From Angiostrongylus vasorum (Eukaryota; Nematoda; Chromadorea; Rhabditida; Metastrongylidae), in the NCBI GenBank assembly GCA_018806985.1, contig JADANN010000370.1, forward strand, positions 602,501 to 666,500: a stretch of 64,000 nt of DNA. The letters run 5' to 3'. Positions 24,301 through 34,150 of the stretch are shown here, piece by piece; position 1 is the first letter of the stretch, and each line of letters begins with the position of its first letter. The translations under genes were made by a program, and so were the position numbers. Under the pieces are notes generated by a model, which was not told the origin of the DNA, searched no databases, and saw nothing but the letters and a program-made list of their open reading frames with translations.

Positions 24301-26765
24301 CAAGTAAGGGGAAGGGACCCAAGCTCCGATCTGCGTCAACGATCAGGAATCAAAGGTGCCGTTCTATACGTCAAACAGTAGGAAGATAAAATGAGCCGGA
24401 CCGTAATGCGTATGAACGACAACCGATGGACAGGGAGCCGTTAGTGACTGGATTCCACGTGGTATTAAACGCAGTTAAACGCATTGCAGGAAGACCACCG
24501 ACCCGATGGTCAGAGTTGTTCTCGAAAAGCCTAGAAGAAAGATATGATGCTCGACGAGTCCCTAGAGCGAGCATAACCCACTGGGCTACTCTTGCATGCG
24601 ACAGGGAAGAAATGAAAGATTTACTGGCGCCCGCTCCAGTCACTCGACGATCAACACGACTGCAGGTCACAGGTGATATTTTTATAGAGGAAAGCTATCT
24701 GAACTTTTTGTAAGTCGTAATGGCATTTTCATACGATTCCGCGACAAGACTGTTGCTGATAAGGAATATACTGAGATATTAAGCATGCTCACAATGCGCG
24801 GTTATTAATTTACTTCCACCCACTGTGTTTTAGTGTGCTTTCGTCTCTCTACGATTTATCGATTCCCACCACACGTCGTTCTCTATCCATATGTTATTTT
24901 TCCAATGGATACCCACTATCTATCATCAAAAAAAAGTATATTGCTTTAGTTCCTTGCACTGTCAAAACAGCAGACTTCCCATTGTCCTTTCATGTCCACT
25001 ATCGTTGAAGAATCAGTACGAAATATAGTTCAGTCAGAACAGTTAGTTGTTCTTTCCTTACGAATTGTGGTTGTGAACCATGGTTATTATGTGAATGTAC
25101 AAAAAAAGTTTATGTAAAAGCGCCAGTATGTCGTCAGTGTGTGTTGTGAATCCGACTTAAAAAGAGCTCGCTTTACCATGGTTCGCCCGTTGACGATTTT
25201 TTTCTTGTACACACAAGGGTTGGTAATGTTCTGTGTGCATGAAAAGGTGCACATGAGAACTTAGAAGATACGTAGAGTGTGAAGAATTCAGAAGCTAAGT
25301 AAAACATTTGGCTGAATTAATAGATTGCTATTGGTTATTCATGCTGTGATTAAGTGAGAGTTGGTCTGTCGAATTCGGAAATTTCTGGTAACACATGGGC
25401 AGATCGAATTTTACAGCAAAAGCACAACAATAGTGACGGGTTTTCTGGTGTAGGGGGCATTGTGGCCGGTATGAGTTGATTTAACTTCACAGAGTATGAA
25501 GCGAGAGATTAGGTGTCCTATAAGCCACCACACAGATTTGGCTTCACAGCGATTGTGTTTATTTCATGATGGCTAGCGTTTCGATCCATTTCACCTCTGA
25601 ATCGGAGAAATGGTCGTGTTAAAATGCAGTCTACCCAGCCAGATAATCTCCTAACCCTAGCGGATAAAGCAGAACCTCTGCGCAGAATCCGCACGAGGTA
25701 GAATGTACTTACCTGTGGTCAAAGGGCACACCTAAAGGATCTGTGGAGGTCACGTGAAATTATGTGGAATTTCTACCTGCGGTTCATCTTTGTTTTCGGA
25801 GTTGATAGTAAACGGCTCAAGAATACTGTGCGTTTATGTTTTAGATTCCTTTGCGAAAATCATAACTTTGATTTCGAAATTCCCAATGCGATGCCAAGCC
25901 TTACGTTATAGCGAGACATCGCCTTTTGGATTCATTTTTGGATTTTTGAAATTGATCCAAGACTACTTCCACAACGACGCCCTGGTTTCGCTTTCCTGCT
26001 ACATTGGCCGACGACTATTTTCAGTTCTTTACGGATCTGCTGGATTTTCAACAGTAGACAATAATAGTTCGATAGCCAGAAGACTTGACGAGTTGAGAAC
26101 TTCACGAAATTATAGAAGAGAATTAGCTCCATCGTTGTATTACTGTGAGTGGTGTCTATACGCCACTGTTTAGTGTATGTTACATGGTTCTTCGTAGAAA
26201 CACATCGCTGTCAGCATTGTTCTCACATTACGGATATCCTTCAGGGGCATTTTGATATTAGATAGATGAGGAATTTTACGTTTTTTTTTCTTTTGGGAGG
26301 GTTTCCACGTGGGAAATGCATTCACAAGGTCGCGATTTATTTTTTTCTTTGTAAGTTGATTATAGAAATGATCTCAGGAAAAGTGTCTAGGAAAACTAAG
26401 CTAATTTACGAAGGTCGTAGAAGTTGTAGATAAATGTTCATATTGATCATGTCATGAAGATTCACTTGAGAACTTCGGCCTACGCTGAATGCAATTATTG
26501 TTATAATCCGTCTGTGGTAGTTCCATTATTCGTGAAGTGTCAGGAAACTTGTGGAAGTGGTTTTTTTTCGTCCACTTCATTCATCTTTTCAGTATTTTTT
26601 GTTTTCAGATACAAATTGCTTGATATTGCGGAGAAAAGAGTTGCATATGATGGATTAAATGAGACTGATAAGTGGACTATACGGAAGATCACCGTGCGGC
26701 CACTCTATTACCATCTATACGTAGACGTCGGTAAAGTCCCGGAAGAATGGCGTGAGAAGAGTTAG
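12275..26765 (+). CDS. bre-4: beta-1,4-N-acetylgalactosaminyl/galactosyltransferase, BRE-4/B4GalT family (8 exons)
   Basis: Eight exons join in phase to 1,092 bases (363 residues): 12,275-12,387; 13,217-13,339; 13,465-13,624; 15,636-15,764; 17,803-17,987; 19,692-19,807; 20,217-20,325; 26,609-26,765. It is a type II Golgi enzyme: short basic N-tail, signal anchor about residues 14-36, stem, then the GT7 fold. Landmarks are CPETSS and [10 protein letters not shown] (stem/N-domain), [14 protein letters not shown] at 133-146, the metal motif DVD at 206-208, INGYSN, and WAWGGEDDD at 266-274. Met298 and His301 match the second metal site of B4GalT1. Residue 243, equivalent to bovine Tyr289, is Ile, which in this family favours UDP-GalNAc; transfer to GlcNAc (LacdiNAc) is therefore inferred. 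Length fits the family. Introns 5 and 7 are swollen by transposons. C. elegans BRE-4 is the likely ortholog; SQV-3 is less likely because it has a different acidic motif. Confidence 0.92.
12728..13115 (+). repeat. unclassified repeat family 4, copy 2
   Basis: In intron 1 of the glycosyltransferase. Same block order as the copy at 6,049 but with a single ggcgtttccatcagg unit, so it probably shows the unduplicated form. Confidence 0.7.
13217..13339 (+). CDS. bre-4: BRE-4-like exon 2 (stem)
   Basis: Acceptor TTTTCAG, donor GTATGT. Reads [19 protein letters not shown] and [12 protein letters not shown], a hydrophilic stem region. Confidence 0.85.
13465..13624 (+). CDS. bre-4: BRE-4-like exon 3
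   Basis: Acceptor GTTTTCAG. Contains CPETSS...FRGSLPQ and [13 protein letters not shown], the conserved entry to the B4GalT catalytic domain. Ends in phase 0 at GTATTT. Confidence 0.9.
14883..15000 (-). repeat. SINE family 2, truncated
   Basis: Minus fragment with tttggtaccaatttgccaac and an ending that resembles the SINE head. The 3' tail is missing. It lies in intron 3 of the glycosyltransferase. Confidence 0.6.
15503..15612. repeat. imperfect TA/TG microsatellite
   Basis: Alternating atatat/gtatat/catacatat blocks that are nearly self-complementary, 25 bases upstream of exon 4 of the glycosyltransferase. Confidence 0.85.
15636..15764 (+). CDS. bre-4: BRE-4-like exon 4
   Basis: Exactly 43 codons. 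[18 protein letters not shown] is the nucleotide-binding beta strand and FRDR motif; it ends FRFIVTEQ. Acceptor TGTTTAG, donor GTTATT. Confidence 0.95.
16200..16310 (+). repeat. SINE family 3 fragment
   Basis: gcaaggtgctggttcgatccc (B-box-like) and gtggtcgagaaattg match the reverse complement of the longer copies at 40,020 and 62,470. Intron 4 location. Confidence 0.45.
17803..17987 (+). CDS. bre-4: BRE-4-like exon 5 (DVD motif)
   Basis: Reads [20 protein letters not shown], then [14 protein letters not shown] with the metal-binding DVD, then [13 protein letters not shown]. Acceptor GTTTTCAG, donor GTAAGA. Confidence 0.95.
18230..19190 (-). pseudogene. mariner-family transposase relic
   Basis: Minus-strand translation in several frames gives [19 protein letters not shown] (helix-turn-helix, about 19,000-19,060) and [15 protein letters not shown] (about 18,660-18,715). 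The second is the block around the first catalytic Asp of mariner DD34D transposases. Numerous stops and frameshifts mean it is dead. It lies antisense inside intron 5 of the glycosyltransferase. Terminal inverted repeats were not identified. Confidence 0.75.
19370..19480 (+). repeat. Penelope-type tail fragment
   Basis: Contains ttaagctaacacgagattgat, repeated ttagctta blocks and tgccgaggttaaatgaaggtcg. These match the tail that follows the hammerhead-like motifs elsewhere; the motif itself is missing here. Confidence 0.4.
19692..19807 (+). CDS. bre-4: BRE-4-like exon 6 (WGGEDDD motif)
   Basis: Reads [28 protein letters not shown] and [10 protein letters not shown]. The Ile of EIVGG occupies the donor-specificity position. 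The donor is placed at ATGG|GTCTGT: this is not an ideal site, but it is the only one that restores an ungapped alignment with the next exon. Confidence 0.88.
20217..20325 (+). CDS. bre-4: BRE-4-like exon 7
   Basis: Acceptor GGTTTAG, donor GTATGT. Reads [25 protein letters not shown] and KRKRTAPKL. This matches the FNRL...ISRP...MIRH segment of vertebrate enzymes and includes the Met and His metal ligands. Confidence 0.88.
20571..20765. repeat. head-to-head Penelope-type terminal fragments
   Basis: A minus copy (tail from about 20,571, motif at 20,608-20,643) faces a plus copy (aaaacgttagccgaataaattcttcatc at 20,672-20,700, tail to 20,765). Together they form an imperfect palindrome in intron 7 of the glycosyltransferase. 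Confidence 0.6.
20608..20643 (-). other. hammerhead-like motif, degenerate
   Basis: On the minus strand: GGCA arm, TTGAGGA box (C3 changed to T), hairpin AGACGAAGATGCC, GAAACGTC and AGCC arm. Confidence 0.5.
21088..21362 (+). repeat. tRNA-derived SINE, family 2
   Basis: Plus copy with gtgcgcagtggtcat and gtgatcgattcc promoter-like boxes, the full body and tail gagctttattcttttatcc. It sits just upstream of RTE copy B in intron 7. Confidence 0.75.
21414..24680 (+). mobile_element. RTE-1-type LINE, copy B (decayed, full length)
   Basis: Plus-strand copy within intron 7 of the glycosyltransferase, in the gene's sense direction. It starts with CCACGGA and a perfect 16-base palindrome (TCCCTCATATGAGGGA, 21,423-21,438). 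Endonuclease remnants cover about 21,900-22,840 ([27 protein letters not shown]). RT remnants cover about 23,290-24,660 ([14 protein letters not shown] at about 23,825). It is interrupted by multiple stops and small indels, so not competent. The 3' end lies near tgcaggtcacaggtgat. Confidence 0.85.
25560..25990 (-). mobile_element. Penelope-like element fragment, degraded
   Basis: Read on the minus strand, the 3' end has ggatcgaaacgctagccatcatgaaataaa preceded by a ttcagaggtgaa box, a decayed hammerhead-like motif (about 25,570-25,617). The sequence near 25,915-25,975 (ggattcatttttggatttttgaaattgatcca) matches the complement of the region after the GIY-YIG domain in the 43 kb and 60 kb copies. 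Confidence 0.5.
26609..26765 (+). CDS. bre-4: BRE-4-like exon 8 (stop)
   Basis: Acceptor GTTTTCAG. Reads [20 protein letters not shown], then [20 protein letters not shown], ending in [10 protein letters not shown] and TAG. It is the C-terminal lobe of the enzyme; NET is a potential N-glycosylation site. Confidence 0.92.
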
Positions 26766-27605
26766 TTGTAGAGATGTCAAAGAGATAGAGATAATAGAGA
26801 TATAAATAGTAATGTAGAGATATATGTACTCGTTTAAAAATTTTTCCTAGTCGCCAATTTCCTTGTATTGCACTCTTTTTGTGAAGTGGATCCAGAATAT
26901 GGCATCTCCCAAACAGGGCATTGTAGACTTAAATTATCGTTTCCGTTTTTATCATGTTTTTCTTGATTGAATAGAAGGGTCGAAGTCGGCTGCTACAGTT
27001 ATTTATCCCATATGATTCATTACTTGCTCATTTTTTACATTTGCTTCCAACTTGCTAGTGGTTTATATTGTATTATAATTTTCTTTTTTTTTTTCTTCAA
27101 ATAAGAAAATATCGTCGAATTTGGATATTAACCATTGGAATTTTGAGCTGGTGGGAGTGTCGCCGGAGGCCGCACAGTTTTCACGAGAGTAGTGTATTCA
27201 AGTAATAAGTATAAAGTAGGTATATTTGCTTTCTAGAACCGGTAGTTCATCTGGTTCATTGTTCATATCCAGTTCTCTACGATGCGTGAAGATAGTCTTT
27301 CGTTCTTCCGTGTATATTACAGCGGCGTAATGCATTTTTTTCGCATGTTTAGATTTGCCTAGCATTTATCGTTTTCAGTAGATTGGTGACTACTCGTCGT
27401 TCATGTTAGTAGTTTTGATCTCTTATCCCATGTTTCTGAATAAAATAAATATTCTACTTCTGCAGAAGCATAGGTATTGTTTCAATGGACGTTGATTTAG
27501 TAGAAGTTTTCTATCGCTGTGGGGAATTTGGAAAGTAGTAAATGTTAACCATTATAAATGTTTATACACTGCTTGGACATATTGTTCTTATAATTATTTG
27601 AAGTG
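26766..27605. other. 3' UTR and intergenic sequence of the BRE-4-like gene
   Basis: A/T-rich, with no further exon-like frame. It contains the AATAAA cluster listed separately. Confidence 0.5.
27439..27449 (+). terminator. candidate polyadenylation signal of the BRE-4-like gene
   Basis: Overlapping AATAAA hexamers (AATAAAATAAAT), about 675 bases after the stop codon. They are the best-formed signal before the next transposon, but a 3' UTR of this length is long for a nematode, so this is tentative. Confidence 0.3.
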
Positions 27606-27624
27606 GAACGGTGGAGTGATTGGT

Positions 27625-27760
27625 GATGCAGTCCATCAGGAAGCAAGGTGCTGATTCGACCCACTACTCAACGCTCTCCCTCAATCCACGTGGAAACGCC
27701 TTGGCTAGGCTATCTTCTGGTCTGCAAGGAGAAGCCAATCGGCCGGTATTCTACGACATT
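27625..27760 (+). repeat. SINE family 3 fragment
   Basis: gcaaggtgctgattcgaccc resembles the B-box segment of family 3, followed by about 100 bases with partial similarity. Low conservation. Confidence 0.35.
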
Positions 27761-27894
27761 CATAAAGAAAACGGAATTTTCAAACAGCAGTTGGAGGAAC
27801 ATGCGAAATGTTCGAAGAATATTGTGAACGTTGAATGCAAGGAAAAACTAATCCAATGCAAAAAGTGGTAGGATCCGCGCAGTAGACGTGATGA

Positions 27895-29475
27895 CAGGTC
27901 ACGCAATAAAGAAGAATGAAGTTGTTTGATGGCTAGTAGTGGTTGGCCCAGCCCGTACCACACAGCTGCCATCCCATAGGAGTGGGCAACAAAAACAAAA
28001 CTTGCTGACCCGAATACTTGGATGGCCCGTGTTCACTAGTGCAAGCCCGGCGAAATTTCCATTCGTTTCTTTCTCGCACAATCGTCATACATAGTAGTGG
28101 TCTGCATCCAACATAGTGAATTCCGCGATGCCCATTCCGTAATCCTGAAGTCGTTGCCACCTACAAATGCAGATGGTTGACGTTAGCCACGAAATACGTC
28201 CGCCCATCATTTCGATGGTCTTTCAAGAGACGGCCTTCATTCTTGCCTTTCGTACATCGCTCATCTGTTATCTTTCACTTGCTTTTCGTCCATCTCTCAT
28301 CTGTTACCTTACTATTTGACCAGCCCATCTGTGTTTCGCTATCGATGATGAACCCCGAGGACGGGATAGGTTCCGAAGACCTGAGCTGCTCATCTCGGCT
28401 AGGCGTTGTGAGTGCCGGTTAAAATTCAGAAGACAGCGTTCAAGGGCTCTGTGACTGGTGCGCAGTATACTTGACGTGGTTGAGGAATCAGCCCACGCAT
28501 GTATGACAGTTCTGGGAGGACTTTTGAATCGAAAACGAAAACGCAGAATTTTGCGTCCATTTGTTGGTCGGTGGCTTCTTTGAGTGTCCCAAATACGGCC
28601 AGTGTTGCTCTCTTTCTGTCTAACTCCTCCTTCATTTTGTTCTCCATGTTAGTTGAACGCCTATGGTACACATGTGATACAGTCAATGTAATCAGAACCA
28701 TCCAGTTTGATTTGCTCACCTTTGCACTATGGGTTCTTCATGAACTGGGTCCTCTTCCGATTTATGCGCAGCCCAATCATTTTTCCCGCTCCGTTGAGTT
28801 CATTCATCATCTTCTCCGTTTTGCTGGTACTTCTCGAAAAGATGGCGATGTCATCCGTGAGACGAAGACTATATACGGATTTTTCCATCAATACGTATGC
28901 CCTTCTCATCCTATTCGAGTAACTTCATTATTCAGTGCAGTGCGACAGTAAACAGCTTTGGAGGTATTACGTCACTTTGTCGAATCCCTTTTCCTATAGA
29001 TGCTGTAAGAGGTCGATGGAAAAGCTGTATTTTCGTAGGGCAATGCCCATCACAGTCAGATAGAGTTCCTATGCAGGATGGATCCACTCCTTAGTCGACG
29101 TGCGCTGATAGGATTGCATTTGTTTCGGCACTGCCAAACGCTTTTCATGTCGCTAAACTTTAGAACAAGGTGCAGATGGTAATTCCGACAGATTTATATG
29201 ACCCGTGATACGGTTTCGATGGTCCATGAGGCAGAACACTTGTTGGAAACCTGCCTGTTTAACTGGTTGTTCCCCACTCAAGGTTTTCGATGTTCGAAAG
29301 AAAAATCCTCGTGAACAGCTTATAGTGTACACTCAACAAGCACGTTGAACGGTCGTTACCGAGCTTCTGTCAACCTTCTTGGGTGTGACAACTGTGCGCG
29401 AGGTCATCCATTGCTCTGCGGTTTTCTCTTCCTGAAGGTAAAATGTCATGTGGTTTGCAAGAAGTGCGCTTAGTT
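27895..29475 (-). mobile_element. second RTE-like LINE family: 3' half (reverse transcriptase)
   Basis: On the minus strand the order is: LANHMTFYLQEEKTAEQWMT and SRTV (about 29,400-29,475), the RT core with SVYSLRLTDDIAIFSRSTS (about 28,830-28,885; the usual FADD is LTDD here), GLRINRKRTQFMKN, a decayed tail, and VRERNEWKFRRACTSEHGP near 28,000-28,080. This is a different family from the RTE-1 copies. Stops and frameshifts throughout. Its 5' half is found next to it in the opposite orientation. Confidence 0.75.
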
Positions 29476-29519
29476 TGTGACCACCTGCTTTAAGGAAATC
29501 GGAGGTGATATTAGTGTGG

Positions 29520-30960
29520 CTTAGAGCTGTCCTCTGTTCATGCCTTCTATCGCAACTCGAACTTCATGTGGTTGGATCTCGGGCGGTTTTTATCCCAAGG
29601 GTTTACCTCATCACCGGCGCTGGTAGGTTTTACAAGCCTACGAGCCACGGAGGATGTTTCTTACTGTGCACGCATAGTACCAGAACACTTTCAGACGTGG
29701 ATCATCACGATCTTCTTGAAGCCGTAGATCGTACCAATTCCTTGTGGTCGCCCTATCAAGGACTAAAAGCACGAAGACTGATATGTTCCAATAAGATGGT
29801 GGAACCCCCTGTCATTCGTGGAATGGACTCTCCATGACGAAATGTCGGAAGGCGTGGCTCTGCCGTACAAGCATCTGTTTCCCATGCAATCACCTCGTAC
29901 GAAATCCTATTACCGCTCATGGCCATTTATCGCCTCCAACTTGAGCGCTATAACAAAATCAGTGTCATCAGCTGTTATTCCCCAGCTTGTTTAGCCGATG
30001 AGAGCGAACTAGACGCGTCCTACATTTACTTGGAGGAAGTAATCCACAACGAGATGTCCTCCAAAAAATTCGTTGTTGGAGACTTCAACACCAGATTAGA
30101 AACAGGCAACGGAAACGAATACAGGATAAGGAGATTGGAAATAGGAGAACGAAATCAGAATGGAAACCATATTATAGGACTCCTGTCCGCAGCACGTGTC
30201 TTCCATCGGAACCCACTTTTCAAGAGGAGGGAAAGTTGCCGATAGACATTGGGAGGTCTCCTAACGGCACGACTCATGCGGAGATCGGTCATATTCTCAC
30301 AAATAGAAAAGGGTGTTCTTTTAATACCTCAGTGGTACGTGGATTCTGTGCTGGACCTGATCAACGCCTTCTCCTTGCGATGGTCCGATTTAGCCATAAG
30401 GTAGAAAAAAGCTTCTGCTACCAAGAATGCGAAACAAGTCGTGTATGACTGCGATATTCTCAGTAAAATCCTCTCTTCTTATGATGAGCAGATGAACGAG
30501 TAACCGACCCACCGACACGCTGCTTATCAAGTGATTAAAACATGCTAAACTCGCCTCAGCTTAGAAGTTCAAACCGCACATCCTTTGCCGTAAGTTGCTC
30601 GAGAAGAAAAAAGACGTTGAAGCTTGATCCTAACTGCAACACACCTAACACCTCTGAAAATAGTTGCCAGCTGTAGAAAATCTTCGTAGGTTTTACAATG
30701 GTGCAGGCAGAAAAAAGTTATTGGCAGAATCTCGAAAACGATCCAGTTTGACGAAGTGCCGTCATGATCTCTGCGACTCTAATGTTCCGCTATCCGCCCT
30801 GATGAATGAGGATGGGACTGTCACTTCATTCCGCAATGATGTGGGATCGAGGTTTTATATCAAAATTTCCCTCTCCAGAATTCTTGTTTCGGACCCCGCA
30901 AACAGAAGTACGAGCCATTAGCTATAGGAAAACTAGTTGCGTACTCACTCACAATCGGAT
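29520..30960 (+). mobile_element. same LINE family: 5' half (endonuclease), inverted
   Basis: Plus-strand frames show ISVISCYSPACLADESELDA, KKFVVGDFNTRLETGNG, THAEIGHILTNRK and AGPDQRLLLAMVRFSH, the APE-type endonuclease landmarks (GDFN and a changed SDH). Linker sequence LCDSNVPLSALMNEDGTVTS reaches about 30,900. With the RT half on the other strand directly to the left, the pair forms a 5' inversion. Coding capacity is lost. Confidence 0.75.
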
Positions 30961-31109
30961 TAGAAGCAGCAAGCTTTGTTGAAACCAGATGCGTATTACC
31001 TTATAAGTGGTAAGCTGAATAACTTTGATTTTCTTCCACCGACTTGTATATGATGGAGTTCTATTTCTACCCACACGTCAAATGTGATCTTGTTTCAGAG
31101 ATATGATAT

Positions 31110-31395
31110 GACTTGCATCACCTGTTGTCCCATTGATCGTCGGGTAATCTGGCGGGCACCAGTAAATCTTCCATTTTTCCCTGTCGCATGCATGACCAGC
31201 CCAGTGGGTTCTCTTCGCTCTAGGGACTCGTTGAGCATCATATCTTCTTTTTAGGGTTTCCATAAAGAACTCTGACCATCGGGTTCGTGGTCTTCCTGCA
31301 ATGCGTTTGATATCCCGAGAATTCCAGTCACTAACGACTCTTGTCCGTCGGTTGTCATTCATACGCATTATATCTCCAACCAATTTTATCTTCGA
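31110..31395 (-). mobile_element. RTE-1-type LINE, copy F (3' fragment)
   Basis: Only the C-terminal tail remains: MRMNDNRRTRVVSDWNSRDI, KRIAGRPRTRWSEFF and ending ...YDAQRVPRAKRTHWA. Severely 5'-truncated, as is common for LINE insertions. Confidence 0.8.
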
Positions 31396-31960
31396 CAGTT
31401 TGCATTATAGACCAGTAGTTGGGGTTATTTTTATGGCATCTTTGTAGATTTTGTGATTATTTCGCTTCACACTAAAGAAGAAGGTGCGAGAACGGTAGGA
31501 CTAGTAGTGGTGAGAAGATTTCATTAATGTTATGATTTTCATTTTAGCTTTGCATGTTGACAATAGTAACGTTATGACGAGTAGGGAACCACTCAAGAAA
31601 CCTAATATTTATTATTATAAGTGTTTTAAATAGCTAGAAATTTCTCTTTTGAAACAAATATTGAGCAGTAACAGAGTTAAACATTGACAGACGAACCAAC
31701 TGTCGTCATGTTGCATTCATATCTATTTTTGGTTGAACTCTATTAAAAACTACCGTTCGGCTAACGGGACGGAAATCTTTGTATGTCATAGACTGGGTAG
31801 CATCTCAAACATAAATACCAATTATCTCCGTGTTTATGATTTTGGGGGGACATATATGGCACACGCACTTTCGGGCAAACAGGCATTGTGAGACATAAAC
31901 AACACATTTCCAACAGTTTTTTTTCATTATAAAACTTATATATGGTTCGTATATGAACTT
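31396..31960. other. no gene recognised
   Basis: A/T-rich intergenic sequence. I see no exon, repeat copy or RNA gene. Confidence 0.45.
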
Positions 31961-31966
31961 TTATTT

Positions 31967-32002
31967 GGCTAAGGTTTCGTTGCCTTCACCGTCTTCAGAA
32001 CC
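31967..32002 (-). other. hammerhead-like motif, core boxes intact
   Basis: Minus strand: GGTT arm, CTGAAGA box, spacer CGGTGAAGGCAAC, GAAAC, CTT, AGCC arm, then AAATAAAAG. The tail is shorter than in other instances. Confidence 0.5.
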
Positions 32003-32750
32003 GCCTTGATCTGACACAGTAGTAGTGATGCCAATCATCAGGAGCATGGTACTAGTTCGTTCCCCGCTCTGACCTTACCAAATCTCACATCCCTCAGAGT
32101 CGGGAAAATGGTATCGGACTTATCCAGGAAAAAGCACTGTTTGAAATCTGATTAGGAGTGCTCTAAATTAGCTACTTCTCTACGGATAATCGACTCGACC
32201 GGCATTCAACGACATTGATAATGAAAGATAAGCAGCAAGAAGCCACAGGTAGAAAGTTGGAAGACCCTTGTGGATGATGGGTGCGAGGAAACCATTCTCG
32301 AATGCGAGAAGTGATGAGATCCTCATAGCAGATGTGAAAAACGGGTCACATAAAGTAAAGGAAAAGTAATGCAAAACAGTTATCGCATGAAATGTGCGAG
32401 CATAAAAAGTGCACAACTAGGTTGAACATAAACTGGGAAACACTTATAAACTCTGACAGCATTGTTCTTGTGTGATGGACTTTAGTAACTTATAGTAAGT
32501 AGCAGCCTATACACTATGCATACCCTTAGAGCAATATAACCAAGAACTTTCCTGTAATGTTGTAATCCTGTAATGTTCTCAATTCCGGAAAACTAAGGCT
32601 TTGGCTGCTAAGTGCTGGAAATCTGTGGACACCACTGCCTGTTCGGCAAATGTTGCTTATGAAACGTCGTTCGGGCTCAGTCCATGGTATAATACAGCAA
32701 AGATTATTAGATTTTATTAATAAGCACACATGATGTTGTTGCCACATGTT
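32003..32750. other. no gene recognised
   Basis: Possible very decayed SINE at about 32,035-32,150 (gcatggtactagttcgttcccc). Otherwise nothing I can identify. Confidence 0.35.
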
Positions 32751-32754
32751 ACTT

Positions 32755-34150
32755 ATTCAAAACATCTGACGTTTAAGAGGATTTCGCTTTCTTCAGAGTC
32801 TCGGAAAGTTAAGCTAATTGCAATCTTATGAGCCAAAATACCTCAATAATCTCGGGAGAGGGAAAAGTCACTATACCTAATGCAATCGAACTGAAATAAA
32901 ACACCTTTATCACAAACCCACATGGATGGATATTTAGTCTCTCACCTTAAAATATCAATCTGAGATATTGCGCGAGTTCTCGAGTCGTAATGACGAATTT
33001 CTTTCTGCAGCACAATTTCGAAATGTTGGTAATTACCCAGAATGCTTCGAAGGTACTACACACTAAGGTCTTAAACTCCTATGCAGGGATGGTGACTTCC
33101 ACTTGAAAATCTTCCCTGTTATGTGTATGTGGCTCAAGCGTGAATAGTGGAGCATTTCTTTCAACTTTAGGTTTACCGACTAGGTGTTCTTTTATAAGAA
33201 CACGAAGTCGTCCATCCGTTTCACCAAGCTATTCTTCTCCACACACTTCACAAGAGGTTCGGTACACCGTATCTGGACTCATGCGACCACAGTTTCTTCC
33301 GTTAGGGCAAATTCTGCAATTGAGCGGTTCGCATAGATGCTCATGTAAACGGTTGCGAACTCGTTGGAGTCTGAGAGATCTCGGTTGTACTTCAATCAGT
33401 GTTACCGCTTTCTCTAACCCGGAGCTTTTTAAACAAAGTTTTACAACCGCGCTTATTTCGTTGGAAATGCAGGGGTAAGATGAACTGGACCTTGTTCTTG
33501 CTAGACATATTGCTTGGGAGTGTGGTTTTTTCCTCTAAACCTATTCGGAGGAGCTACCGTTTCATAGCCATAGGAAAAGGCTATTTTCTGCACCAATATC
33601 TAGGGTACTTCATTCCGCTCTTTTCCTGTGCCTACACTGGTGACTGTTTCAAAAAATGTTTTCACACACGCTCTTTTTTGTGTGTGCGTGATGAAAGGGG
33701 AGGTAATGAACCAGTACGTTTTTCCTACATGGCTTTCGGTACCAACTGGTAAAAGACATTTCTAAATACGTTAATTTGAGCATTCAGAAATGGAACTCAG
33801 TTTTCCTTGGTTTTTTTCTTAGCTAAACTTAATGTACTGTGACTCTTCACTGAATAACTCAAAGCATTTGCCCATCTGTTCTTGTGTGGGGCAAAGGACA
33901 AAGTAATCATCTACATATTTTCAATAGGGTAATGGTCGGAGACCGATTACTGGTGCTTCCACCTTAGACATGAAGGCAATGCCAAGGCTTGGTGCCAGTC
34001 GATGTCCCTCTGCCAACCATCTCTTGTATGCGAAATACAACCCGGGCCATCTAAAGACTGAGAACTTTAGGCACTGCTTTAAGAGGGCCACCAGCTGCTG
34101 AACTGAGAAGCCATATATGTTTATTGCACCTTCGTGTTGCATAGGGAATA
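32755..34150 (-). mobile_element. Penelope-like element, decayed copy
   Basis: Minus strand. RT part about 33,640-34,140: HRLAPSLGIAFMSKVEAPVI and later WYRKP-type KAM-EKRT remnants. The conserved YVDD block is damaged at about 33,900-33,935. The GIY-YIG endonuclease part is about 33,145-33,300 (DTVYRTSCEVCGEE, GETDGRLRVLIKEHLVG). The 3' end carries a hammerhead-like motif at 32,765-32,803. The combination of RT and C-terminal GIY-YIG is diagnostic of Penelope-like elements. Several stops; inactive. Confidence 0.75.
32765..32803 (-). other. hammerhead-like motif at the end of the Penelope-like copy
   Basis: Minus strand: GACT-type arm, CTGAAGA box, AAGCGAAATCC hairpin region, TTAAACGTC (GAAA damaged) and AGAT. 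It aligns base for base with the motif at 43,501. Confidence 0.5.

Noticed and set aside
25754..26173. 139-codon plus-strand frame in the last intron of the glycosyltransferase
   Set aside because: Its first part reads the opposite strand of a degraded Penelope-like fragment; no exon signals or conserved motifs.
33140..33752. Plus-strand frames of 112 and 117 codons
   Set aside because: Antisense shadows of the Penelope-like GIY-YIG and RT remnants that run on the minus strand.
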